From Chromera velia (lineage: Eukaryota > Sar > Chromeraceae): a stretch of 11,905 bases of DNA. The stretch covers positions 1 through 11,905 of the forward strand of contig JAHBMJ010003274.1 of the NCBI GenBank assembly GCA_018398765.1, in the 5' to 3' direction. This document shows positions 1-6,180 of the stretch, piece by piece; the first letter of the stretch is position 1, and each line of letters begins with the position of its first letter. A program made the translations under genes and the position numbers. The notes below the pieces were generated by a model. The model saw nothing but the letters and a program-made list of their open reading frames with translations. It ran no database searches and was not told the origin of the DNA.

Positions 1-1
1 T

Positions 2-312
2 TTCAGAGGGGATCCACATGATCCGACTGGTCTGGCCCCGATGGAACTGTACGCCTTTCAGGCAAACCGGAACTCGATCGTGGGAGGAATGCCCCCGTGT
101 CACCCCGCTATTCCTTCGGTGGTCTGGATAGAGAGATGGAGAGAGAAGCGCTGTCTCTTATGTGGCCGCAAACTTAATAAGGTCACCAAATGAGGGAATG
201 CAGGACGGGACCACGTTTCCCTCTACAGGAGGTTATGCAGGCTCTTGACACCTCGCGGACGGGACTGTCTCTGCCTTCATGCTCTGGGGGGAGAAACAGA
301 TGGAGTCGATAA
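2..312 (+). pseudogene. gag: Gag C-terminal fragment with disrupted CCHC zinc knuckle
   Basis: Gag is the capsid/nucleocapsid protein of the element, and its CCHC knuckle binds the RNA. The reading frame starting at base 2 is open to 190 and contains the motif APMELYAFQ (35-61), typical of the segment before the knuckle in Ty3/gypsy Gag. The C-x2-C half follows at 152-163. In that frame TGA comes at 191-193. The H-x4-C half is intact in another frame at 184-201. Between the second Cys codon and the His codon there are 20 nt instead of the 12 expected for the canonical x4 spacing, an 8-nt excess (CTTAATAA at 173-180 is the likely extra piece) that explains the frame change. The downstream frame then meets TAA at 310-312. 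This start is set by the window edge. Confidence 0.75.
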
Positions 313-1500
313 CAACCAGCACAAGGAAACAGCCCATCTTCTCCCACATCACCGGGTCAAGATTTTAGGTACACAAGCACTCAAGGTCGCTCCTGGTCAC
401 CGTCTTTTGGTGAGTCCCCTCAACCACACCACCCTCAAGCTCAGCCGACGCGCAGGGTGGGATCGAGGCGTGTTGCGGGAGTGAAGACGATCCGCAGAAG
501 GAGTGAAGAGGACGACATCATTGTGGAAGGCGATGCTGCGGTATGTAAAGAAGCAGCAGAGATAGCAGGACAGAAAGGCGATCAGATAGAAAATGAACTG
601 GATGAGGATAAGGATAATAGTTTTGAGACTGGTTTTGTTTATCAAGGCACGATCGCGGGCGTTCCAGTGAGAGTGATATATAACATAGGAGCAGACGATA
701 TTTTTATTGATCGCCAGATTGCATACAAGTGTCAGTTGCATGTGCGCAGGTTTGGGATACCACTGAGCTGTAGGGTTGCCCTCAAGGAGACTGGGAGACG
801 AGAGGTCAGTGAGTATACACCTGCAGTGCCTCTTTGCATTCAGAGATACAGAGAGACTGTTGGTGCATTGCTTACTGATCTTGATGATCATGACATAATC
901 CTTGAAAGAAAGTGGAGTGACACACATAAGCTAGAACTTGGTCACTGGTCTCGTTCTCTTCGGTTTTCCTTTCGAGGGGAAGAAGTGGTGTTGAAAGGGG
1001 GTTGTTATCAGAAAGAACAAGAATGCCCTCCTGTGGTGTCAAATGTGCAGGCAAAACGAGCGATTCGAAAGGGTGCCATCTGTTACGTGGTGAGACTGGA
1101 GATGGCACGACCGCCTGCACGGCAGAGTAACTATATGTTGCATGCGACAGAAGTCAATGAGAGGAAAGGAAAAGGGAAAATGAATGAAGGGAACTTTGGG
1201 TCTGGGTTTCTCTCTTCTCTTCCATCTACTCATCCTGCTTGGTCGACTGCTGATTTGTCAGATGTGCATGCTTTTCTTGCTCTGCCAGATGAGGAAGTGC
1301 GGCATGATGTGAAAGAGATTGTGGTGGAGCATGCGTCTCTCTTCCCTGACCGACTCTCTGAACTACCGCCGTCTCGAGGTCCTGATCTCGATTTCAAGAT
1401 TGGGCTCGAGCCTGGTCACTCTCCGCCCACCCGCCCTCTGTATCGATTGTCTGTGGGAGAGCTGGATAAATTGAGGAGGCAGATAGATATATATATATAA
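313..1500 (+). pseudogene. pol: Pol N-terminal part: Gag-Pol linker, degenerate aspartic protease, start of reverse transcriptase
   Basis: This frame is open from just after TAA 310-312 to TAA 1498-1500. It begins with a Ser/Pro/Gln-rich linker (about 313-455) and an acidic stretch (about 500-610). A retropepsin-like domain follows at about 627-1000: a VYQGTIAGVPVRV strand leads into the active-site loop, and IFIDRQIA follows it. The usual D-S/T-G-A loop reads N-I-G-A, with Asn at 682-684, so the catalytic Asp is missing and the protease should be dead. The end (about 1335-1485) holds the conserved Pol linker: FPDRLSELPPSRGPD, then LEPGHSPPTRPLYRLS and ELDKLRRQ, which precede the RT fingers. 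No ATG starts the frame, as expected for a Gag-Pol fusion. Reading ends in a TA microsatellite. Confidence 0.85.
1487..1498 (+). repeat. (AT)6 microsatellite at the pol frameshift
   Basis: Six AT units sit exactly where the reading frame of pol changes. Upstream homology ends with ELDKLRRQIDI; downstream homology resumes with [10 protein letters not shown] from 1506 in a different frame. The gain or loss of repeat bases by slippage is the simplest explanation of the frame change. Confidence 0.8.
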
Positions 1501-1505
1501 AGTAA

Positions 1506-2150
1506 GGCTTCATTCGTCCGTCTGCTTCCCCGTATGCAGCACCTGTCCTTTTTGTACAAAAGAAGGACAGAACAATGAGAATGTGTTATGATTATACAGG
1601 ATTGAATAAAATCACAGTGAAAGATAAACATTCTCTGCCGCACCCACAGAATTTGATCGATCGATTGCACAGAGCAAGATACTTCACAACTCTCGACCTC
1701 CGTCAATATTATTATCAAATGCGCATAAGAGAGAGTGACATCCCCAAGACAGCATTCACCACACGATATGGATCGTATGAATGGCTCATTGTCTGAGACT
1801 CGTTCGGTCTAATGAATGCACTGCCTGCCGCCATACGTTTGATTCAGTATGTTCTTCGTTCAATGACATGCCTCGATCGGTTTGTGTCTGTATTTTTTGA
1901 TGACATTCTCATTTATTCACGCACAAGGAAGGAGTATAAACAACATGTCAAGACTGTTCTACGCTTGCTGAGTGAAAATAAATTGTATGCAAAATTGTTG
2001 AAATGTCGTTTCATGCAGAGTGAGGTGGTGTTCCTTAGGTTGAAAATCTCGAGAACGGGAGTGTCACTGAGGCTAAAGACCAGCAAGACGGATGAGGTCA
2101 GCAAGTGGCCCACTCTGAAGAGCAGACGGGCAGATGTGGGATGGAGTTGA
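1506..2150 (+). pseudogene. pol: Reverse transcriptase domain of Ty3/gypsy pol, interrupted by TGA
   Basis: The reverse transcriptase copies element RNA into DNA. The frame from 1506 shows [26 protein letters not shown] and [13 protein letters not shown] (fingers). Palm motif A follows as [12 protein letters not shown], with catalytic Asp at 1695-1697. [17 protein letters not shown] comes next, then motif B as FGLMNALPAA from 1803, and motif C as FFDDILIYS with both catalytic Asp codons at 1899-1904. The thumb region NKLYAKLLKC runs to WPTLKS near 2120, after which similarity ends and the frame closes at 2150. TGA at 1794-1796 lies between EWLIV and motif B, and that junction is about two codons longer than in relatives. 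The usual FLGH motif reads FLRL. The catalytic residues survive, but the frame is broken. Confidence 0.9.
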
Positions 2151-3000
2151 GGAGTGGAATGAAGCTCTCTCAGCAGTGAGAGGAGTTAGCTGGAGAGAGT
2201 GGTCAGGCGTAGCATTCCAACTTGTATGCATGCGTAATGGATCGCTTTTATTGTTCTGCTTTACTGAGAGACAGATGTGTGGACTGGGTTTGAGAGTGTG
2301 CATGTGAGTGCCATTATGTATGTGTATATCTGAGTCATATGGATCTGTTTTGGTGTGTCTGCCTGCAGTTCTGTTCGAGAAGTTCGGAGCTCGATTTGGT
2401 ATGTGTGTGTGCAGTGGCTTGTGAGAGACTTTCTAAGTTTGAAAGTCAAGTTGAGTAGAGAAAGAGAGGCCGAGCATGGACGTCGGTATTTTGAGCGGCG
2501 GGCAGATGTGGGACTGGTTTGGCGTCTAGGACGGGCGACGCGCCATGCACCGTGGCTTGTGGAGTGGCGGTGCTGCGAGGCACACGCATGAATGGTGTTG
2601 CATATTGTCATATAGCATTCTGACGTGGCCTGACGTCAGAAAGGATCAGTCTGCCTGCATGCTTGTTTGATTGATATGGCAGCATCTGACTGATGAACTG
2701 ATAGGAGAACTCTTCTAGGTCAAAGATTCTAAACAGTTTACAATGAATACAATTAAAAGCGTTCACTGAACTGTAGCCCCGTCTAAGCTCGTATATAGCT
2801 TACATGCTGATTCAATGTCAAATTTATGAGACATAGTCTGCCATCCATGCCAAGCTACTTCATAGCGCCAGCCTACACTAGCCCCGCCCTTGCTTGTACT
2901 GTGCCAAAATTTGCTTTATACGGCACCCTAGCACCAGGCTTCCCTTTTCAGAGACCCTACCCTGCTTTATGATTTCTTTCTTCAAGTTTCTTAACATAAG
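2124..3000. other. Intergenic stretch after the retroelement, with a thrice-repeated motif
   Basis: No gene is recognised here. Short open frames (2134-2307 and 2355-2591, + strand) have no family signal. A 14-base match, GGGCAGATGTGGGA, occurs at 2128-2141 and 2500-2513. A diverged form of the same motif, CAGATGTGTGGACTGGG, starts at 2272. The first copy lies right at the point where RT homology ends, so these may be pieces of one repeat involved in the truncation. TG-rich stretches occur near 2280-2335 and 2400-2412. Confidence 0.5.
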
Positions 3001-3185
3001 GAGGCTTCGCTGGCTGCTTTCCATGGATTCTGCTAAGGATTCTGCTCATATGGATGTGAAAGCCTCTCTTAGTTCCACAATTAGTTCCACCATGGTTCAA
3101 CTTGCTAAAACAAAAAAACAGTTTAAAAAAAGGAGTCTGCATACCCTATTGCATTTAGCTCATGATTTGGGAGTATTACCCCAGA
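3001..3185 (+). CDS. Possible exon of an unrecognised protein
   Basis: This part of a longer open frame (from about 2894 to TGA at 3191-3193) looks coding. It includes MDSAKDSAHMDVKASL, then the basic amphipathic stretch AKTKKQFKKRSLHTLLHLAH. It is preceded by a pyrimidine-rich tract, a CTTAAC branch-site-like sequence and an AG ending at 3000. It is followed by GTACGTGAG at 3186-3194, a good 5' splice-site match. In this model the exon is 185 nt long and both introns would be AT-moderate. There are no known domains, signal peptide or membrane segment, and no partner exon has been located with confidence. It could also be a chance open frame or a fragment of another transposable element. Confidence 0.25.
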
Positions 3186-3211
3186 GTACGTGAGACAATT
3201 TGAATGCCCAT

Positions 3212-3239
3212 TTAGGAATTTGGAATCCCAAATTCCTAA
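3212..3239. repeat. Perfect 12-bp inverted repeat with 4-base loop
   Basis: TTAGGAATTTGG at 3212-3223 is exactly complementary to CCAAATTCCTAA at 3228-3239, with AATC between them. RNA or single-stranded DNA would form a strong hairpin. It lies 20-50 bases after the possible donor site of the 3001-3185 segment. No T-tract follows closely, so it is not a typical terminator. It could be a MITE relic. Confidence 0.85.
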
Positions 3240-3424
3240 TTCAGAGCAATTTATAAACATTCTTTTCTATGTCAAAAGCTTATAATGTCACTTATTAGTA
3301 TGAACAATTAACAAAATTCGATACATCTACCGCCTCTCAATTTCCTTTGCAAATGATGAAGGTCGGTGACAGGAATGTGCAGATGCAACGGACAGAGAGG
3401 GAGGAGGGGGGATGAACAAGGACC
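3240..3424. other. Short intergenic spacer, no gene
   Basis: The left half is AT-rich. A G- and A-rich patch (GAGAGGGAGGAGGGGGG, about 3394-3411) ends it. No open frame or known motif is seen. Confidence 0.5.
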
Positions 3425-3480
3425 GTGCATGCACTTATGCATTTGCTCACACAGATGACATTGTCATCCTTTGCATGCAA
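3425..3480. promoter_or_regulatory. Cluster of four palindromes, including two extended GCATGC sites
   Basis: Within 56 bases lie GTGCATGCAC (3425-3434), ATGCAT (3437-3442), GATGACATTGTCATC (3454-3468, 7-bp arms around one base) and TTGCATGCAA (3471-3480). CATGCA-type sites are known binding sites in plants (RY/Sph elements) and in Plasmodium (AP2 proteins bind TGCATGCA). Whether any factor binds here is inference, and no downstream gene is identified with confidence. Confidence 0.3.
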
Positions 3481-3603
3481 GGCTAAACCCCTGCTTTTGA
3501 ACTCCCCGCTCCACTTCCATTGGAATAAACGAAAACTCCCGGCCGTCTAGAACTGAACTGAACCACCTTATCTGCAAATGCTGTAGAAATGCGAGTGACA
3601 ATC

Positions 3604-3610
3604 TGTGTGT

Positions 3611-3650
<40 letters not shown>
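3604..3650 (+). repeat. (TG)n microsatellite
   Basis: TG dinucleotides are interrupted once by GAG near 3614-3617. Read on the other strand it gives a His-Thr run in an open frame (3464-3763) that is a by-product of the repeat. Confidence 0.97.
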
Positions 3651-3759
3651 CCGCGCGGACAAGTTGATGCAAAGGAATGAAGTGGTTTTATCTTTTCTTC
3701 AGCAAGTCTGATTGTATTATCACAGAAGCTCTGTCTGTGTATTCCTGATCGGAACTTCA

Positions 3760-4440
3760 TCATGATTCTCGTATACTCTCTTCTCCATAGTTCCCTGCAT
3801 TTTTATTTCAATCTCCCGCCTCGCTTTTGTTCACAGCTCTGCAATTTGGGGGGGGGTGCTCTTTTTTTGAGCTTTGCACACTCTCTCTCTCTGTCTCTCT
3901 CTCTCTCTCTCTCTGTCGCCGTTTACCCTCTGTCTCTGGCTCTGCCTCTCTCTGTCTATGTCTATGTCTGTCTGACTTCATGTTGTATATGTGCGTGTGC
4001 CTCTATGTCTGTGTGACTGTGTGTGTATTCTGTATATATTCTGTCTTTGAAACCAAAACTTTCTTTTGGTTTACTCCTATTTTGAGTCCTCGTCTCTTTT
4101 CTTTCTTGGAATACCTTCCCGCATTCATGATTTTCTCAAAAGCACTTCTTTCTTAAAAGCGTTTCCTCATCTTCTTCCCCTCTTCTTCCCTTCTTACCCT
4201 TTCCTCCTATGTCTTTTCACAGCGTCTCTGTGTAAACATCCACTCCTTTCTCATTCTCTCCTCTCTTGTTAGACTAGCTTCCACCCACACCCACTCCCTT
4301 CTCTTTCCTTCTTTTCCCTTTTCTTCCGTTCTTTTTTATCCTTTCTTTGAGAGTCCCCCCCTTTCCTTTCCCTTCTCGATCTCTTCCGGACCAAGCGATG
4401 ACTTTCGTCCGCCTGGGAGTAGCGTCACCACATCCACACA
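3760..4440 (+). other. Long pyrimidine-rich tract, no gene
   Basis: The + strand is dominated by C and T, with many TTCTTCC, CTCTCT and TCCCTT words and a run of nine G at 3848-3856. Several frames stay open only because of this composition, and no protein family is recognisable. The tract may be part of a long intron or a spacer. Confidence 0.6.
3881..3914 (+). repeat. (CT)n microsatellite
   Basis: CT dinucleotide repeat with a single G interruption at 3893. Looser CTGTCT repeats follow to about 3990. Confidence 0.95.
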
Positions 4441-4446
4441 GGGCAT

Positions 4447-4490
4447 GAACAAACGAACAAACGAACGAACGAACGGAAGAAAGAAAGAAG
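4447..4490 (+). repeat. (GAAC/AACG)n followed by (GAAA)n tetranucleotide repeat
   Basis: The tract moves from AAACGAAC through pure GAAC units to GAAAGAAA units. It is a compound tetranucleotide microsatellite. Confidence 0.9.
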
Positions 4491-4563
4491 GGGAGAACAC
4501 GCAGGGGGACAGGCGGGCACTCTTTGATCGGTTCGACTGCCGGCCGTCTCACTCACTTACGCT

Positions 4564-4609
4564 TTCAATCATTCAATCATTCAATCAGATCGATCGATCA
4601 ATCAGTCAG
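4564..4609 (+). repeat. (TCAA/ATCA)n and GATC tetranucleotide repeat
   Basis: Three ATTCAATC-type units lead into GATCGATCGATCAATCAGTCAG. A simple repeat, slightly degenerate. Confidence 0.85.
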
Positions 4610-4682
4610 CCTGCTGCATGCACCTTCGTTAATTCTCTTTCACGACAACGCACGCTCCATATGACAGCGCAGATTCACGTAC

Positions 4683-4860
4683 TGACCCACATGATCAAGG
4701 CCTGCAGGCTTTCCTCATCCTCTGGGCTGACACAGAATCCGATGCCATTATCATGCAGCTGAGGCACCGCGGCAAGAGGAATCAGGGGCCTTTTTTCATA
4801 ACCAAAGCAGAAAGCCTCATCAGAGCACACAAGAATCAAATCAAACCGGCATATTCTCAT
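4683..4860 (-). CDS. Possible first exon of an unrecognised protein
   Basis: On the minus strand an ATG at 4860-4858 opens a 61-codon frame with protein-like content: ICRFDLILVCSDEAF near the start, then KRPLIPLAAVPQLHDNG and the acidic PEDEESLQALI. It ends near GTACGT (minus strand, 4682-4677), a consensus splice donor, so the exon would end at 4683. The sequence upstream of the ATG is purine-rich and gives no acceptor, which is why a first exon is suggested. The same bases read on the + strand in complementary codon register also give a plausible peptide (AFLILWADTESDAI, then AESLIRAHKNQIKPAY), but with no good donor. The family is not recognised, and the strand call is uncertain. Confidence 0.25.
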
Positions 4861-5205
4861 CTGTCTGTCTTCCGTCCTTCCCTTCTTTCTTTTCTCCGCA
4901 TTCCCTCTTTCAAAGTTCCTTTTCTTTTTTTTTGATCAATTTCTTTCCCTGTAGCCTTGCCCTTACCTGCAGTTTATCTCTTCTCTTTTCTCTTCGCCTT
5001 CCCTCTAAGCTCTGCTCGGACACCAAAGAGAATCATTCGATGCGCGAGCCATCGACCTCTCACCTCCCGTTCTCACTCGCTTGCTCACTTGCCAGGTCTC
5101 CCCGCCCGATGCTTGCATAATCCCTTGAGCTTCGGAGCCTCAGAGAAAGGGTCGTCGTCTGATGCCGTCTCGCCTGCATTCATAGTCAGGCAGTTGCACC
5201 ACAAA
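4861..5205. other. Pyrimidine-rich spacer, no confident gene
   Basis: Pyrimidine tracts dominate to about 5015. A good acceptor-like sequence, a T-run with TTTCTTTCCCTGTAG, ends near 4954 on the + strand, but the frame after it (to 5337) has no recognisable domain and no ATG start. Confidence 0.4.
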
Positions 5206-5220
5206 GGGAGGGGGGGAGGG
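5206..5220 (+). other. G-quadruplex motif
   Basis: GGGAGGGGGGGAGGG fits four G3 runs with one-base loops, the tightest form of the G4 consensus. Effects on transcription or replication are inference. Confidence 0.6.
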
Positions 5221-5365
5221 AGATGGAGGAAGGCGGGTCAAGAAGTGTGCAGCAGAATCGATGACTCTCTGAAGGCGCATGAAGGGAGGGCAGAGGAGGG
5301 AGATATTGGAACGCAGAGGCATAGAAAAATAGGATGAGCACATAGAACGTTGGAGGGCGCAAAAC

Positions 5366-5495
5366 CCCACTCAGTCTGACAAAGATGCCGGCAATCACAG
5401 AAAATGATTCAACATTTTCAATAAGACTGATCCAAGAGGCATACGTGCCTGTGGCTTCGGTGTTCCATCTCAAGTTGGCAAAGAGATGCAAAAGA
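5366..5495 (-). CDS. Possible exon on the minus strand, strand uncertain
   Basis: On the minus strand a strong 3' splice-site-like sequence (TTTTCTTTGTCTTTGTCAG, ending at 5496) precedes a protein-like stretch including LFANLRWNTEATGTYASWIS and ENVESFSVIAGIFVRLSG. No consensus donor is seen at its end; the frame simply stays open into Pro/Ser-rich sequence to 5186. The + strand over the same bases (ATG at 5385, TAA at 5517-5519) also looks protein-like, so at most one reading is real. Family not recognised. Confidence 0.2.
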
Positions 5496-5785
5496 CTGAC
5501 AAAGACAAAGAAAATTTAAAGAAAGAAGTGCTCCAGTCCGACCGAAGAAGAAGAGGAGACGGAGAAGAGAATGACTGCTTCATTCGATCATATTTTGATG
5601 GTGGAGATGACCATCAGCTTACCAATCGAAGGGAGAATGCTGTTCACCAGAAGACGCCATTTGAGGAGCCCCCTAATCCTGCATGGATTAACGTGGAGGG
5701 GTGTATTCACCAGTGCCTGCTCCCTTATTATCATTCCTCCGTATTAATTCTTCCAGTGGCCACTACAAGGGACGTATTCAGATAG
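5408..5785 (+). CDS. Unrecognised open frame, about 125 codons
   Basis: The frame is open from 5408, with ATG at 5486 and TAG at 5783-5785. After the ATG it is charged (KTDKDKENLKKEV, then an Arg/Asp/Glu-rich segment) and ends with a hydrophobic piece (CLLPYYHSSVLILPVATT). There are no domains, no signal peptide and no clear promoter. It overlaps the 5366-5495 minus-strand candidate. An open frame of this length is only mildly unusual for this base composition, so it may be chance. Confidence 0.2.
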   Translation, partial: FNIFNKTDPRGIRACGFGVPSQVGKEMQKTDKDKENLKKEVLQSDRRRRGDGEENDCFIRSYFDGGDDHQLTNRRENAVHQKTPFEEPPNPAWINVEGCIHQCLLPYYHSSVLILPVATTRDVFR

Positions 5786-6040
5786 CTTTCTCGCTACGCA
5801 GAGACTCAGTCTGCCTCTGTTTGTGGCGCTGCTTTTGTCTGTTCAGAATAAGGAGATATATTGTGCTGGTTCAAAAGGTTGAGGGCGTTAACTGGAGCTA
5901 AAATTCTGCATAGACACTGAACAGACAAATGTACAAGCGACATGAGTGATCATAAGTGTCCACAACAAATCAAAAACTTTAAAAATCTCAAAAACGGTTG
6001 TTTTATTATAAAAAAACCGCGCACAAATTTTAAATCCGGA
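5786..6040. other. Spacer without recognisable gene
   Basis: Mixed composition turning AT-rich after 5900. An acceptor-like TTTTGTCTGTTCAG occurs near 5835-5848, but no convincing exon follows. Confidence 0.4.
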
Positions 6041-6180
6041 GTGCATGGCGCCGGGCGGGCCGGTACGTATACGTACGGGCCAGGCTGCTATCGGCGCCGG
6101 CCGGTCCCATGCAGCTTTTGAATTGGGGGCCGGTGCTAGCACATCCCCGGCGGCCAGTGCAACCCGCCCATGCCTACATG
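6041..6180. other. GC-rich island with nested inverted repeats
   Basis: This GC-rich block sits between AT-rich flanks. GGCGCCGG occurs twice (6048-6055 and 6093-6100). TGCATGG (6042-6048) and CCATGCA (6107-6113) form outer arms around the 6058-6081 palindrome, and GTGCTAGCAC (6133-6142) is another palindrome. It has no open frame of note. It could be the end of a DNA transposon or a foldback element. Confidence 0.5.
6058..6081. repeat. 24-nt near-perfect palindrome
   Basis: The centre GTACGTATACGTAC (6063-6076) is a perfect 14-base palindrome. One mismatched G/G pair separates it from GGCC on both sides. Confidence 0.85.

Larger units (their letters stand above)
1..2123 (+). mobile_element. 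Decayed Ty3/gypsy LTR retrotransposon, internal fragment (gag end, protease, reverse transcriptase)
   Basis: The domain order on the + strand is Gag tail with CCHC knuckle, retropepsin-like protease, then reverse transcriptase, which is the Ty3/gypsy order. The window starts inside gag, so any 5' LTR lies outside. Homology stops after the RT thumb/connection motif WPTLKS near 2120. No RNase H, integrase, polypurine tract or 3' LTR was found in the following kilobase, so the copy is 3'-truncated or rearranged. It carries at least five lesions: an 8-nt excess inside the zinc knuckle, TAA at 310-312, a protease Asp to Asn change, a frameshift at a TA microsatellite around 1487-1505, and TGA at 1794-1796. 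It is therefore a fossil that cannot transpose by itself. The family is recognised from motifs; the clade is not determined. Confidence 0.9.

Noticed and set aside
397-1233. Minus-strand open frames over the retroelement
   Set aside because: They lie opposite recognisable Gag-Pol sequence and carry no motif of their own.
3464-3763. His-Thr-rich protein on the minus strand
   Set aside because: Its core is a translation of the TG microsatellite.
3762-4272. Ser/Leu-rich open frames on the + strand
   Set aside because: They arise from CT repeats and pyrimidine-rich composition; no domain is visible.
5424-5470. Ty1/copia RT-like motif (EAYVPVAS) on the + strand
   Set aside because: It resembles the copia ETYAPVA motif only over eight residues; nothing before or after fits copia RT.
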